From NCBI RefSeq assembly GCF_900100315.1, contig NZ_FNFF01000016.1, positions 1 to 64,000 on the forward strand: 64,000 bases of DNA, read 5' to 3'. The notes below the pieces were generated by a model. That model searched no databases, was not told the origin of the DNA, and saw only the letters and a list, made by a program, of their open reading frames with translations. The stretch comes from Streptomyces indicus (GTDB lineage: Bacteria > Actinomycetota > Actinomycetes > Streptomycetales > Streptomycetaceae). The position numbers and the translations under genes are program-made. Shown piece after piece: positions 49,397 to 58,251 of this stretch; position 1 is the first letter of the stretch, and each line of letters begins with the position of its first letter.

Positions 49397-50224
49397 ATGG
49401 TGCAGATACGGGAGACGAGCGGCCGCACGGGTACACGCGCCGAGGCAGGCTTGCTGCGGGGACTGCTGGTCGGTTTGGGGCTGGTGGCAGCGGTGGTGTG
49501 CGCCGCCATGCTGTTGTTCGTGCGTTTCGCGTACTGGGCCGGGGACCACCCCGTGGCATGCGCGCTGCTCGCGGTGCCGGCCATCGCGCTGTTCTACGCG
49601 CTGCTGCGGGCGATGCCGCGGGCTCGTGAACTGCGCGGCGCTGTGCGGCGAGGGATGCGCCAGGCCGATCGCGAACTGGCGGCAGCACGTGCCGAGTTCA
49701 CCGACGCGGCGACCCCCGAGGACCGTCTCGCCTCTCCGCAGACCGTCGGCAGTGAAGCACGCACGCTTCCCCTTCCGCCCCTCGCCACTCGGGACGGCCG
49801 CACCGCCGTGCTGCCGCCGCTCGACCTCGATTTCGCCGCCCTCGACCCGGACGGCTTCGAGGCGGCCGTCGCCGCCCTGTGCGAGCGCGACGGCTGCCGC
49901 GAGATCGAGGTGGTCGGAGGCGCCGGCGACCTGGGCGCCGACGTCGTGGCGGTCGCGCCCGACGGCCGGCGCGTGGTGCTCCAGTGCAAGCAGTACAGCC
50001 CTGAGCACAAGGTGGGTTCGCAGGATGTGCAGCGGTTCGGCGGCACCTGCTGGACGGTGCACGGTGCGCAGCTCGCCGCGGTCGTGACCACCAGCGCGTT
50101 CACGGCGCCGGCCGAGGAGTACGCGGCAGCCGTCGGCATTCGCTGCGTCGACGGCGCTGCGCTGCGGGCATGGGCGGAAGGGGCGGGCCCGGCGCCGTGG
50201 GGACCGTCCGTACCGAGCGACTGA
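49397..50224 (+). CDS. Membrane-anchored Mrr-like restriction-endonuclease-fold protein
   Basis: A 275-residue protein starting with ATG 49397 (GGGGAGG upstream). Two hydrophobic helices at about 21-45 and 52-68 (LLVGLGLVAAVVCAAMLLFV, PVACALLAVPAIALFYALL) put it in the membrane. A short coiled region and linker lead to the C-terminal Mrr-cat domain: LDPDGFEAAVAALCERDGCR, EVVGGAGDLGADVVAVAPDG and RRVVLQCKQYSPEHKVGSQD. The PD-(D/E)xK catalytic triad is Asp in GADVVA, then Q-x-K (Gln-Cys-Lys). VTTSAFTAPAEEYAA and CVDGAALRAWA complete the fold. Such proteins may cleave foreign or damaged DNA at the membrane. No methylase is nearby. Confidence 0.82.
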   Translation: MVQIRETSGRTGTRAEAGLLRGLLVGLGLVAAVVCAAMLLFVRFAYWAGDHPVACALLAVPAIALFYALLRAMPRARELRGAVRRGMRQADRELAAARAEFTDAATPEDRLASPQTVGSEARTLPLPPLATRDGRTAVLPPLDLDFAALDPDGFEAAVAALCERDGCREIEVVGGAGDLGADVVAVAPDGRRVVLQCKQYSPEHKVGSQDVQRFGGTCWTVHGAQLAAVVTTSAFTAPAEEYAAAVGIRCVDGAALRAWAEGAGPAPWGPSVPSD

Positions 50225-50285
50225 CGGCAGCGGGCCCCCTTTCGCAGGGACCCGACGCGCGCACCCTCAAGGACCGCGGACAGGG

Positions 50286-50852
50286 TCAACTCCCGCGCAC
50301 GCGGGCGTAATGCCGCGCCGCCCGGGCCCTGTTTCCGCACCCCACCGAACACCATCTGCGGCGCGGATGGTCTTGGACGAAGAACAGCACGCAGCCCGGC
50401 CCGGGGCAGGCGCGCAGGGAGGACAGACCGGCACCACCGAACAGATCCACGGCGGCCTGCGCGATCGCGGCGAGCGCCGCCACGACCGGCGGCGCCTGCA
50501 TGCGCAGGTCCGCCTGGGGAGCCGCACCCCAGCGCAGCTCGCGCCAGCAAGGAACCGCGGCCACCTGCCGATTGAGTTGCTCCACCGCTTCGGGCGCGGG
50601 CGTCTCCCCGCGTACAGCGCTGGCCGCAATGTCGCGTACGGCGTCCCGGATCGCCCGCGCGCGCTCCAGATCCCCCTCGCCGACCGCCCGCAGATCGGCG
50701 TCCGTGAGCGGCACGGGCAGACGGTCCCGCACCCCGGTCAGCCACAGCGCGAGCTGCTCCGGAGTGTGAAGGCCGTCCTGCATCCGGCCGCGCACGGCGT
50801 ACGTGGTGTTGGCCAGCTCGACGGGCAGCGGTTCACCGAGCTGTGGTGGCAT
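50286..50852 (-). CDS. CGNR zinc-finger (ABATE) regulator
   Basis: A 188-residue protein. The N-terminal ABATE domain (about 8-125) contains LPVELANTTYAVRGRMQDGL and LRAVGEGDLERARAIRDAVR. The C-terminal CGNR zinc finger (about 143-186) has LRACPGPGCVLFFVQDHPRR and RWCSVGCGNRARAARHYARV, with the four Cys and the naming Cys-Gly-Asn-Arg. Members are probable stress-induced DNA-binding regulators. It is in the same direction as the flavin-binding gene upstream, 77 bases away. Confidence 0.9.
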   Translation of the reverse strand: MPPQLGEPLPVELANTTYAVRGRMQDGLHTPEQLALWLTGVRDRLPVPLTDADLRAVGEGDLERARAIRDAVRDIAASAVRGETPAPEAVEQLNRQVAAVPCWRELRWGAAPQADLRMQAPPVVAALAAIAQAAVDLFGGAGLSSLRACPGPGCVLFFVQDHPRRRWCSVGCGNRARAARHYARVRGS

Positions 50853-50929
50853 GGTGGGCTTCCGCACCTGGTCAGGGTAGTCCGAGCTGCCGACCACGCT
50901 GCCCTGGCGTCCCGCCGTAGCGCCGTCCT

Positions 50930-51553
50930 TCAGCGTCCCGCCTTCGCGAGAGCGGCGCGCAACTCGGCGTTGCGCTCCTCGAGTTCGGCGATCCGGTCGT
51001 GCAGCGGGAGCAGCGATTCCTCGACGGTCCGGCGGGAGAACATCTGCGGGATGTGCTGGGGGCAGTTCCAGTTGAGCCCTTCCACATCGATCAGGACGGC
51101 CCGCTCCGGTCGGCCGGAGACCCCCTCCACGCTCAGCGCCTCGACCAGGGCGGGATCGTCCTCGACCACCCGGGCCCGGCCGAGGGCCTTGAGGCGGGCC
51201 TGGTGGGTGTAGTCCATGAGGAACAGGGCGACACGGTCGTCGTGATCGAGATTGCCGCGGGTGATGTACTGCCGGTTGCCCCGCAGATCGGCGAAGCCGA
51301 GGGTGTGCTCGTCGAGGACCCGCAGGAAACCCCGCGGCCCGCCGCGGTGCTGGATGTAGGGCCAGCCTGTCTCGCTCACCGTCGCGAGATAGAAGCTCTC
51401 GCGCTGCCCGATGAAGGCCGCCTCGTCGGGCCCGATCCGATCCACGTCCTCGGGCCCCTCCATCGCCTTGCGGTACGCACGGTCGCTTCCGTGCAGCTCC
51501 TGATGACGCCGGACAGTCGTGGTGAAGGCCAGCTGAGCGAACCGGTTGCTCAC
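50930..51553 (-). CDS. Pyridoxamine-5'-phosphate-oxidase-fold flavoprotein
   Basis: A 207-residue protein of the split-barrel FMN-binding fold. The core is at about 43-165: IGPDEAAFIGQRESFYLATV, GWPYIQHRGGPRGFLRVLDE, LGFADLRGNRQYITRGNLDH and DRVALFLMDYTHQARLKALG. The tail (RIAELEERNAELRAALAKAG) is a coiled coil. The general-stress-protein-like subgroup reduces flavin or other cofactors with unknown substrate. The start is ATG/GTG 51553. A CGNR regulator lies just downstream in the same direction. Confidence 0.87.
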   Translation of the reverse strand: MSNRFAQLAFTTTVRRHQELHGSDRAYRKAMEGPEDVDRIGPDEAAFIGQRESFYLATVSETGWPYIQHRGGPRGFLRVLDEHTLGFADLRGNRQYITRGNLDHDDRVALFLMDYTHQARLKALGRARVVEDDPALVEALSVEGVSGRPERAVLIDVEGLNWNCPQHIPQMFSRRTVEESLLPLHDRIAELEERNAELRAALAKAGR

Positions 51554-51636
51554 GATTTTCCCTTCATCTTCTTACGCTTGTCGCTGCCTTCAACCGTGAG
51601 AACTGGCTGTGCATTCCGGCCCCGTACCGCTGCGTC

Positions 51637-53052
51637 TCAGCGCGCGAGGATCGGCGAGACCGGCCGTCCCGTGACCAGTGCGTCCTGGGCGACGAATCCT
51701 TCAGGACGGTCCCGCAGCCGGTCGATGAGCATCGCCCGGCAGCTTGCGAGCCGATCGGGCTCACCCTCCGACAGGTCGTGCAGATCGTCGGGGTCGGCGG
51801 CCAGGTCGAAGAGCTGCTCCCAGCCGTCGCTGCTGCGCCACACGTACTTCCAGCGGCCGTCGGTGAGCCACTGGACGCTGCCGCCCTCCCGCATCACGTG
51901 GTCGGTGTGTTCGCCGTGCAGCCAGGTGCGTCGGGCGTCGGACAGCACGTCGAGGCCCTCCACGCCGTCGGGCGTGCCGAGCCCGGCCAGGCCCAGGAGA
52001 GTCGGCATCACATCGCGCAGCTCCACCACCCGGTCGTCGGTGCCCGGCTCGATGCCCGGTCCGCCGAGGATGAACGGGATCCGGGCGGATCCTTCGTAGG
52101 GCAGGGACTTGCGGTAGAGGTGGTGGTCGCCCATCAACTCGCCGTGATCGGAGGCGAACAGCACCACGGTGTCGTCGGCATGCTCCTCCGCGAGCACTTC
52201 CAGCAGCCGGTTGACCTGCTGATCGATGTGCGTCATGTGGCCGTAGTAGCCGGCACGGGTGCGCCGGGACTGCTCCGGCGGCAGTTCCAGGTACGGGGAG
52301 GCAGGATCGGCCGGATTGCCACCCGCGCCCCACATCCCGTGCGCCCAGTCGCCGACCGGCGGCCGCGGCATGTCCGTATTCAGGTACTGCTCGAAGGCCC
52401 AGGCGGGCGGGTCGTAGGGGGGATGGGGGCGGTGGTAGGAGGCGAACAAAAAGAACGGCCGCTCGCGGTCGCGGGTCCGCAGGAACTCCACGGCCCGCTG
52501 GGTGACCCAGTTCGTCGGATGCTGCCACTCGGGTTTGTCCCAGGGCCGGGCCACGGTGCTGTTGCAGTCCACGCCGTGCTCGGCGTAGTCCGCATCCGCG
52601 CGGCCGGACACCGTGCGCAGCCAGGCCACGTAGTCGTCTATCTCCGCGAGGTCAGCGGCATGACGGCGGGCGAAGTGCAGGTATCCGTCGTGCAGTTCCA
52701 CCGACTCGAAGCCCAGCGTGTGCCGCTCGGGGTAGACATGCAGCTTGCCGATGGCGTGCGTGCGGTAGCCCGCCCTGCTGAACTCCCCGGCCAGCGTGGT
52801 CTCGTACGTCCACGGCACGCCGTCCTGGTAGCCGATGCGACCGTGTGTCTGCGCGGTCTGGCCCGTCATCAGCGAGGCGCGGGCGGGCACGCAGGTCGGG
52901 TTGGCGGAGTAGGCGCGGGTGAAGCGCCGCGCGCCGGATGCCCAGCGGTCGATGAAGGGAGTCCGTACGACGGGGTGTCCCTCGATGGACAGGCAGTCGC
53001 CGCGCCATTGGTCGGTGAAGATCACCAGGACGTTGGGTGTGGTCGTAGTCAT
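51637..53052 (-). CDS. Type I sulfatase, cytoplasmic
   Basis: A 471-residue arylsulfatase-family enzyme that removes sulfate esters. It opens PNVLVIFTDQWRGDCLS with metal ligands Asp14 and Gln15. The modified-Cys motif is TCVPARASLMTG (Cys54, C-x-P-x-R), which must be oxidised to formylglycine. Further family motifs are GKLHVYPERHTLGFES, FFLFASYHRPHPPYDPPAWA and VVLFASDHGELMGDHHLYRK with the second pair of metal ligands. There is no signal peptide, so it works on imported substrate. Divergent, 189 bases away, is the formylglycine-generating enzyme. The natural substrate is unknown; phosphonate monoester hydrolases share this sequence type. Confidence 0.92.
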   Translation of the reverse strand: MTTTTPNVLVIFTDQWRGDCLSIEGHPVVRTPFIDRWASGARRFTRAYSANPTCVPARASLMTGQTAQTHGRIGYQDGVPWTYETTLAGEFSRAGYRTHAIGKLHVYPERHTLGFESVELHDGYLHFARRHAADLAEIDDYVAWLRTVSGRADADYAEHGVDCNSTVARPWDKPEWQHPTNWVTQRAVEFLRTRDRERPFFLFASYHRPHPPYDPPAWAFEQYLNTDMPRPPVGDWAHGMWGAGGNPADPASPYLELPPEQSRRTRAGYYGHMTHIDQQVNRLLEVLAEEHADDTVVLFASDHGELMGDHHLYRKSLPYEGSARIPFILGGPGIEPGTDDRVVELRDVMPTLLGLAGLGTPDGVEGLDVLSDARRTWLHGEHTDHVMREGGSVQWLTDGRWKYVWRSSDGWEQLFDLAADPDDLHDLSEGEPDRLASCRAMLIDRLRDRPEGFVAQDALVTGRPVSPILAR

Positions 53053-53241
53053 GTCCCCATCCCATCAGTCATGCCCGCGAAGATCAGCCTCCCGGACAGA
53101 TGTACGGGGCGAACAGGGGGCCGACGACGATCACAATTCCCGAAACGGCCTTGAGTCCTGACCAGGTCAGGGGCAGGATCGCCCGCGTGAACGCCCGCTG
53201 CGGGGCCCGACATCGGGGCCGATCCCCGGAACAGGAACAAC

Positions 53242-54234
53242 GTGAGCGAGTCGATGACCACGACAGCGAAGGCCGACGAGGACCCGACGGCCAGGCGCAG
53301 CTGCTGCGCGCCCACGCGCCGGGAGGCCGCGACACCGCTCCCCGCCGACGTGCCGACCCACAAGGCCTCGTCCCTTGCTCCGCGACGAGTGGAGAACCAG
53401 GCGGCACGGTACGAGCAGCGCGTCGAACTGCCCGGCGGCACCTTCCGTATGGGCACCGAGGACGCGGACGCGAATCCGGGCGACGGTGAGGGTCCCGTCC
53501 GGGAGGTGACGGTCGCGCCGTTCGCGATCGACGCGTACGCGCTGACGAACGCGCGGTTCGCGGCCTTCGTCGAACAAACCGGGTACCGGACCGAGGCCGA
53601 GTCCTTCGGCTGGAGCTACGTCTTCGCCAAGTTCCTGCCCGGCCGGCTCCGCGGAGCGTCACGGCGTCCGCCCGAAACGCCGTGGTGGTGCGCTGTCGAG
53701 AACGCCGCCTGGAACGGGCCGGAGGGCCCGGGCAGCGACCTCAATGACCGCTGGGACCATCCGGTGGTTCACCTGACCTGGCATGACGCCCAGGCCTACT
53801 GTCGATGGGCCGGAGCACGCCTGCCCACGGAAGCGGAGTGGGAGTACGCGGCGCGCGGCGGACTCGACCAGGCCCGCTACCCGTGGGGGGATGAACTGAC
53901 CCCGGGCGGACGGCACCGGTGCAACATCTGGCAGGGCCCCTTCCCCTTCCGCAACACGGAGGAGGACGGCTTCGCCGGCACCGCACCCGTGCACGCCTTC
54001 GCCGCCAACGGGTTCGGCCTGTACAACGTCGCGGGAAACGTGTGGGAGTGGACGGCCGACCTCTGGGAGGAGGGCGACCCCGGCCGTCGGTCCATGCGCG
54101 GCGGCTCCTACCTGTGCCACGACTCGTATTGCAACCGCTATCGCGTGGCCGCCCGCACGGCCAACACCGCGGACAGCTCCGCCGGAAACCTCGGAATCCG
54201 CCTCGCCTGGGACAGCGGCGGCCACGCCCGCTGA
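53242..54234 (+). CDS. Formylglycine-generating enzyme (FGE/SUMF1 family)
   Basis: A 330-residue copper enzyme that oxidises the sulfatase Cys to formylglycine in the cytoplasm. GTG 53242 has AGGAA upstream; ATG 53254 is an alternative. Family motifs: VELPGGTFRMGTEDADANPG, GEGPVREVTVAPFAIDAYAL, HPVVHLTWHDAQAYCRWAGA, RLPTEAEWEYAARGG, YNVAGNVWEWTADLW and RGGSYLCHDSYCNRYRVAAR. The last holds the copper-binding pair Cys292 and Cys297 at the five-residue spacing required. It is divergent from the sulfatase it should activate. The first 50 residues are low complexity with CC and may not be needed. Confidence 0.95.
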   Translation: MSESMTTTAKADEDPTARRSCCAPTRREAATPLPADVPTHKASSLAPRRVENQAARYEQRVELPGGTFRMGTEDADANPGDGEGPVREVTVAPFAIDAYALTNARFAAFVEQTGYRTEAESFGWSYVFAKFLPGRLRGASRRPPETPWWCAVENAAWNGPEGPGSDLNDRWDHPVVHLTWHDAQAYCRWAGARLPTEAEWEYAARGGLDQARYPWGDELTPGGRHRCNIWQGPFPFRNTEEDGFAGTAPVHAFAANGFGLYNVAGNVWEWTADLWEEGDPGRRSMRGGSYLCHDSYCNRYRVAARTANTADSSAGNLGIRLAWDSGGHAR

Positions 54235-54266
54235 AGCCGCCCATGACCGGTCTGGATGCCGTCCCG

Positions 54267-54485
54267 TCACTGGGCGGGCGGCTCGAACGACTGCGCCTCC
54301 TCGTCGGTGGTGAACTCCGCCTCGGCGAGTACGAGGCCCCGCAGGTCCGCGCCGAACACGTCAACGCCCAGGGGCGGGACGCTGAGCCGGGTCTTGGACA
54401 GCTCCACGGCCGGCAGCGAGGCCAGCACCTCGTACTCGCCTGACGCCGGGCCGGAGGAGCGGGAATTTCCGGGGTGGCCCGCCAC
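54267..54485 (-). pseudogene. CYTH-domain fragment
   Basis: A 72-residue frame with ELSKTRLSVPPLGVDVFGAD, LRGLVLAEAEFTTDEEAQSF and EPPAQ-stop. This is the C-terminal half of a CYTH (triphosphate tunnel) domain, where relatives have VDVF-G-L-GLVLAE-EF. The strands that bind triphosphate upstream are absent, and the end is cut short after FEPPA. No complete start is present. It is probably the remnant of a deleted gene between the FGE and DUF6882 genes. Confidence 0.55.
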
Positions 54486-54589
54486 CCGCCACCCGGCAAC
54501 CGGAGCGAACCCCGGTGGTCGCGAGGCGGGGCATCGTGAACAGGCCCCGCCCGGCCCGCTGTTGAGCTCCGCCCCGTACTCTCCCGATC

Positions 54590-55279
54590 ATGACAAACGG
54601 ATTCAGCGATCAGTTCGTGCTCGAGGCGGAGCGGCATGCCGCCTGGGGTGCCGAACAGCTTCAGGTGCTCACGGAGTTCCTGCCCGAGGCTCCCTGGACC
54701 GCGGACCTGCCCACGTGCTCGTACCGGCAGGGCGAGGTGCAGCTGCGGGTCGGCGTGCTGGGGACCTACGACATGGAGGCCCGCAGCTGGATGTGGGGCT
54801 GGGCCAATCCCGGGCTCGGCGGGAGCGAGGTCGCCACACTGTCCGCGGCGGTGGCACGGTACGGACACACGTACGGGATTCCCGAGCTCACTGCCGAGGA
54901 GCTCGATCTGTCCGGATTCGACGATCCCCGGCGGGCCGCCGAGATGCTGGCCTTCACGGGCATGGGCGTGGCCAACGCTCCCGGGTACATCGGACAGCCG
55001 GCCGGGCCCGGCACCCGGGTGTACTTCCTGCCGGACGACCCGAAGGTGCCGCACGCCCCACTCGACGCGATCGCACTGCCCCGCGTGCTGCTGACCGGAG
55101 TCTCCCTCATCGGGCGGTCCCCGCGACGCGCCGTCACGGGGTACTTCGAGCACCACCAGGTGCCGCATCGCCTGGAAGACGACCGGCTGACCGCCGAGCT
55201 GCCGACCGGCAACACCGCCGTCATCTCCTTCGACCACATGGGCCGGATCGGCAACATCAGCCTCACTGCCGGTGGATGA
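54590..55279 (+). CDS. DUF6882-type cytoplasmic protein
   Basis: A 229-residue protein with no signal. It has the pattern of a conserved actinomycete family: EAERHAAWGAEQLQVLTEFL at the start, then YDMEARSWMWGWANPGLGGS and VARYGHTYGIPELTAEELDL, and LAFTGMGVANAPGYIGQPAG in the middle. Its C-terminal part (about 175-229, from SPRRAVTGYFEHHQVPHRLE) has a beta-rich end. The function is unknown. It is upstream of the fucosidase by 64 bases and could share its transcript by chance. Confidence 0.7.
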   Translation: MTNGFSDQFVLEAERHAAWGAEQLQVLTEFLPEAPWTADLPTCSYRQGEVQLRVGVLGTYDMEARSWMWGWANPGLGGSEVATLSAAVARYGHTYGIPELTAEELDLSGFDDPRRAAEMLAFTGMGVANAPGYIGQPAGPGTRVYFLPDDPKVPHAPLDAIALPRVLLTGVSLIGRSPRRAVTGYFEHHQVPHRLEDDRLTAELPTGNTAVISFDHMGRIGNISLTAGG

Positions 55280-55343
55280 CCATCGTCCCGGCGGGCCCGA
55301 AGCAGCGAGAAGCCGAGCGTCGACCCCTCACGGAGAGTCCTGT

Positions 55344-56567
55344 ATGACCATGATCCCCACGCGGCAGCAACTCGCCTGGCAGCAGGCCGGGTTCGGCATC
55401 TTCCTGCACTTCGGCATCAACACCTTCAACGGCCAGGAGTGGAGCGACGGCACACTCGACCCGGCCACGTTCCAGCCGACCGACCTGGACGCCGACCAGT
55501 GGGTGGAAACGGCCGTCGCCGCCGGTGCGAAGTACGTCGTCCTGACGGCCAAGCACCACGACGGCTTCTGCCTGTGGCCCACCGCCACCACCGACTACTC
55601 GGTGGCCTCCTCGCCCTGGCGGGACGGCAAGGGCGACGTCGTCGCCGAACTCGCCCGCGCCTGCCGCAAAGCGGACCTCGGCCTCGGGCTCTACCTTTCA
55701 CCCTGGGACCGCAACGCCGCCTGCTACGAGGACCCGGCCGCCTACGACACCTTCTACCTGCGCCAGCTCACCGAACTGTGCACCCGCTACGGCCCGTTGT
55801 ACGAGCTGTGGTTCGACGGCGCCGGATCGGAAGGCCGGACGTACGACTGGGAGGCCGTCATGGCGGTGATCGACGAACACCAGCCGGATGCCATGGTCTT
55901 CAACATGGGACGCCCGACCATCCGTTGGGTGGGCAACGAGGACGGGCTGGCCGCGGATCCCTGCTGGTACGCCACCGACTCCACCGGCATCAGCATCTAC
56001 GACGAAGGACAGGCGGACCTCGGCACCAAGCGGTACCTGCCGCCCGAGTGCGATGTGCCCATCCGCGCGAACTGGTTCTGGCAGCCCGACGATCAGCACA
56101 CCCTCAAGAGCGTCGACCATCTGCTCGACATCTGGTATCGCTCGATCGGTCTCGGCGCGGGCCTGCTCCTCAACGTCCCGCCGGACCGACGCGGCCGGAT
56201 CGACGAGGCCGACGCCGCCCGGCTGTTCGACTTCACCGACGAGGTGGCCCGACGCCTCGCAGCCCCCGTCCCCAGCCGGCTCGTGGTGACCGGCTCCGAG
56301 GTGATCGCACGGTTCCCCGAGCCCGTCCGCATCGACCACCTCGAACTCCGCGAGGACCTCACCGCCGGCCAGCACATCGCCCGCCACGAGGTGACCGCCG
56401 AAGGCCGCACGCTGGCCTCCGGTGGCACGGTCGGCATCCGGCGGGTCCACCGGTTCGAACCCACCGTGGTCCAGGAGCTGCGGGTCCGGCTGACGGGCGG
56501 GACCGCCGACGCCTTGACGGCCGTGACCGGGTTCCGTGCCGGTCGGCCCGCGGAATCTGCCACCTGA
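55344..56567 (+). CDS. Alpha-L-fucosidase (GH29), cytoplasmic
   Basis: A 407-residue glycosidase that removes alpha-linked fucose. The barrel begins with QQAGFGIFLHFGINTFNGQE, then AGAKYVVLTAKHHDGFCLWP (His-His pair of the active site), GLYLSPWDRNAACY and LYELWFDGAGSEGR with the catalytic nucleophile Asp158. The barrel ends near SIGLGAGLLLNVPPDRRGRI. A small beta-domain follows (about 320-407, HLELREDLTAGQHIARHEVT). It has no signal, so it works on imported oligosaccharides, like the neighbouring sulfatase. The ATG 55344 follows GGAGAG. Confidence 0.92.
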   Translation: MTMIPTRQQLAWQQAGFGIFLHFGINTFNGQEWSDGTLDPATFQPTDLDADQWVETAVAAGAKYVVLTAKHHDGFCLWPTATTDYSVASSPWRDGKGDVVAELARACRKADLGLGLYLSPWDRNAACYEDPAAYDTFYLRQLTELCTRYGPLYELWFDGAGSEGRTYDWEAVMAVIDEHQPDAMVFNMGRPTIRWVGNEDGLAADPCWYATDSTGISIYDEGQADLGTKRYLPPECDVPIRANWFWQPDDQHTLKSVDHLLDIWYRSIGLGAGLLLNVPPDRRGRIDEADAARLFDFTDEVARRLAAPVPSRLVVTGSEVIARFPEPVRIDHLELREDLTAGQHIARHEVTAEGRTLASGGTVGIRRVHRFEPTVVQELRVRLTGGTADALTAVTGFRAGRPAESAT

Positions 56568-56717
56568 AGCATCGGAGCTGCCGTCGTCCACCGGGTCAGG
56601 TGACCGGTCCCGGATTCGGGCAGGACCGAGCCCCGCGTCTGTGAGCTGTTTAGCCGGCAGGAGCCGCGATGCGTCCGGTGGGGGCCTGGTGCCAGGGCGA
56701 TCGACCTGTTGCCGGAC

Positions 56718-58151
56718 TCAGGTGTTCAGCGCGGCCGCGAGGATTCGTACGCCGTGCCTGATCCTGGACTCGTTGACGTTGCCGAAGCCCAGTACCAGGG
56801 CAGGGCTGAACGCGGTCGGATCGGTCGCGCCGGCGGTGCGGTAGCGATCGAGACCGTAGACCTGGACGCCTTGGGCGGCGATGCGGTCCACCATGTCGGT
56901 CTCGGTCAGCTCCGAGGGGAGCCGCAGGAGGGCGTGGCAGCCTGCGTCCAGGCCCTCGAGCCGACTGCCGGGGACGTGCTCGACGAGTTCGGTGACAAGG
57001 GTTCGGCGGCGGGCGTGGTAGATGTCCCGCATCCTGCGCAGGTGCCGGTCGAAGCGTCCGGACTCGATCAGCAGCGCCAGGGCGGTCTGGTCGAGTGCGG
57101 GTACTCCACGGCTGGTCAGGTGCTTCTCCCGGACCAAGGGTTCGAGGAGTCGTGGCGGGACAAGGAGCCAGCCGATCCGGATGCCCGGCGCCAGCGTCTT
57201 GCTCACCGAACCGAGCGCGATGACCCGGGCCGGTGCCAGCCCTTGCAGCGAACCGACCGGCCGACGGTCGTAGCGGAACTCGGCGTCGTAGTCGTCTTCG
57301 AGAACGAGTCCGTCGACCTCCTCGGCCCAGGCGATCAGGTCGCGGCGGCGCTGCGCGCTCAGGACGACTCCCGTCGGGCATTGGTGAGCGGGTGTGACCA
57401 GGACGGCACGGGCTCCGGAGGCGGCAAGGGCCGGCACGTTCACGCCCTCTTCGTCAACGGGTACCGCGATCGGCGACAGGCCGGCCCGGGCGGCGAGTTC
57501 GTCGTGTTCACGGGGTCCGGGGTCTTCCAGAGCGACGGTGTCGTGGCCGGAGCGCGCGAGCGTACCGAAGACCAGGTTGAGCCCGTGCCGGAAGCCATTC
57601 ACGATGATCGTGTGCTCGGCTTCGGCGGTACCCGCCCGGACGCGCCGGTGGTACCCCGCAAGGACACTGCGGAGCTGCCCGCAGCCCGGGCCCGTTTCAT
57701 CGCCCATGGCGGCAGACCCCGCCCCTCGTGCGGCCTGGGTGAGCGCCCACAGCCAGTCCTGCATCGGGAAGGAGGCGAGGTCCGGGATCCCGTACTCGAA
57801 GTCGACCTCGATCGGCGCCGGCCGGGTGCTCGCGTCCCGTTCCGGTCTCCGCGGCGCTTCGCGTACGGCCGTGCACGGAGCGACCCGCGTGCCGGATCCG
57901 GTCGCGGTGATCAGGTAGCCCTCCGCTGCCAGTTGGGCGTAGGCCTCCACCACCAGACCACGGGACACCTGAAGTTGGTCGGCGAGGGACCGGCTGGACG
58001 GCAAACGCTCCCCCTCGGAGAGCCGGCCGGTCCGGATCGAGCCGCGCAGCTCGCGCTGGAGCTGCTGTCCCATCGGTTCGGGACTCGACCGGTCCAGGCC
58101 GATGAGCAGCTCCGGACCAAGCCCGACCCAGCGCACTGCCATCAACGCCAC
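56718..58151 (-). CDS. MocR/PdxR-type regulator (GntR helix-turn-helix plus aminotransferase fold)
   Basis: A 477-residue regulator. The GntR winged helix is at about 22-95: QQLQRELRGSIRTGRLSEGE, LPSSRSLADQLQVSRGLVVE and AYAQLAAEGYLITATGSGTR. The C-terminal aminotransferase-like domain (about 110-470) has VLEDDYDAEFRYDRRPVGSL and ALGSVSKTLAPGIRIGWLLV with the PLP Lys (about 318). Members bind PLP and often control vitamin B6, GABA or transporter genes. The divergent EamA transporter 145 bases away is the likely target. Palindromes lie between them. The start ATG/GTG at 58151 is open upstream by no more than a few codons. Confidence 0.92.
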   Translation of the reverse strand: MALMAVRWVGLGPELLIGLDRSSPEPMGQQLQRELRGSIRTGRLSEGERLPSSRSLADQLQVSRGLVVEAYAQLAAEGYLITATGSGTRVAPCTAVREAPRRPERDASTRPAPIEVDFEYGIPDLASFPMQDWLWALTQAARGAGSAAMGDETGPGCGQLRSVLAGYHRRVRAGTAEAEHTIIVNGFRHGLNLVFGTLARSGHDTVALEDPGPREHDELAARAGLSPIAVPVDEEGVNVPALAASGARAVLVTPAHQCPTGVVLSAQRRRDLIAWAEEVDGLVLEDDYDAEFRYDRRPVGSLQGLAPARVIALGSVSKTLAPGIRIGWLLVPPRLLEPLVREKHLTSRGVPALDQTALALLIESGRFDRHLRRMRDIYHARRRTLVTELVEHVPGSRLEGLDAGCHALLRLPSELTETDMVDRIAAQGVQVYGLDRYRTAGATDPTAFSPALVLGFGNVNESRIRHGVRILAAALNT

Positions 58152-58155
58152 CCCA

Positions 58156-58210
58156 AGTGGTCCACTCGACAGCTATCCAATTGGCACTACAGGCAAGACC
58201 ATTCTTGGTC
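58156..58210. promoter_or_regulatory. Palindromes in the MocR/EamA divergent region
   Basis: Three short perfect inverted repeats: AGTGG-T-CCACT (58156-58166), CCAATTGG (58177-58184) and GACCA-TTCT-TGGTC (58197-58210). The first, within AAGTGGTCCACT, resembles the AAAGTGGWCTA box reported for PdxR-type MocR regulators. These are candidate binding sites and overlap both promoters. Confidence 0.5.
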
Positions 58211-58251
58211 GAGGATCGAGGTCCTGGCAACGACAACAGCAGGAGGGACCG

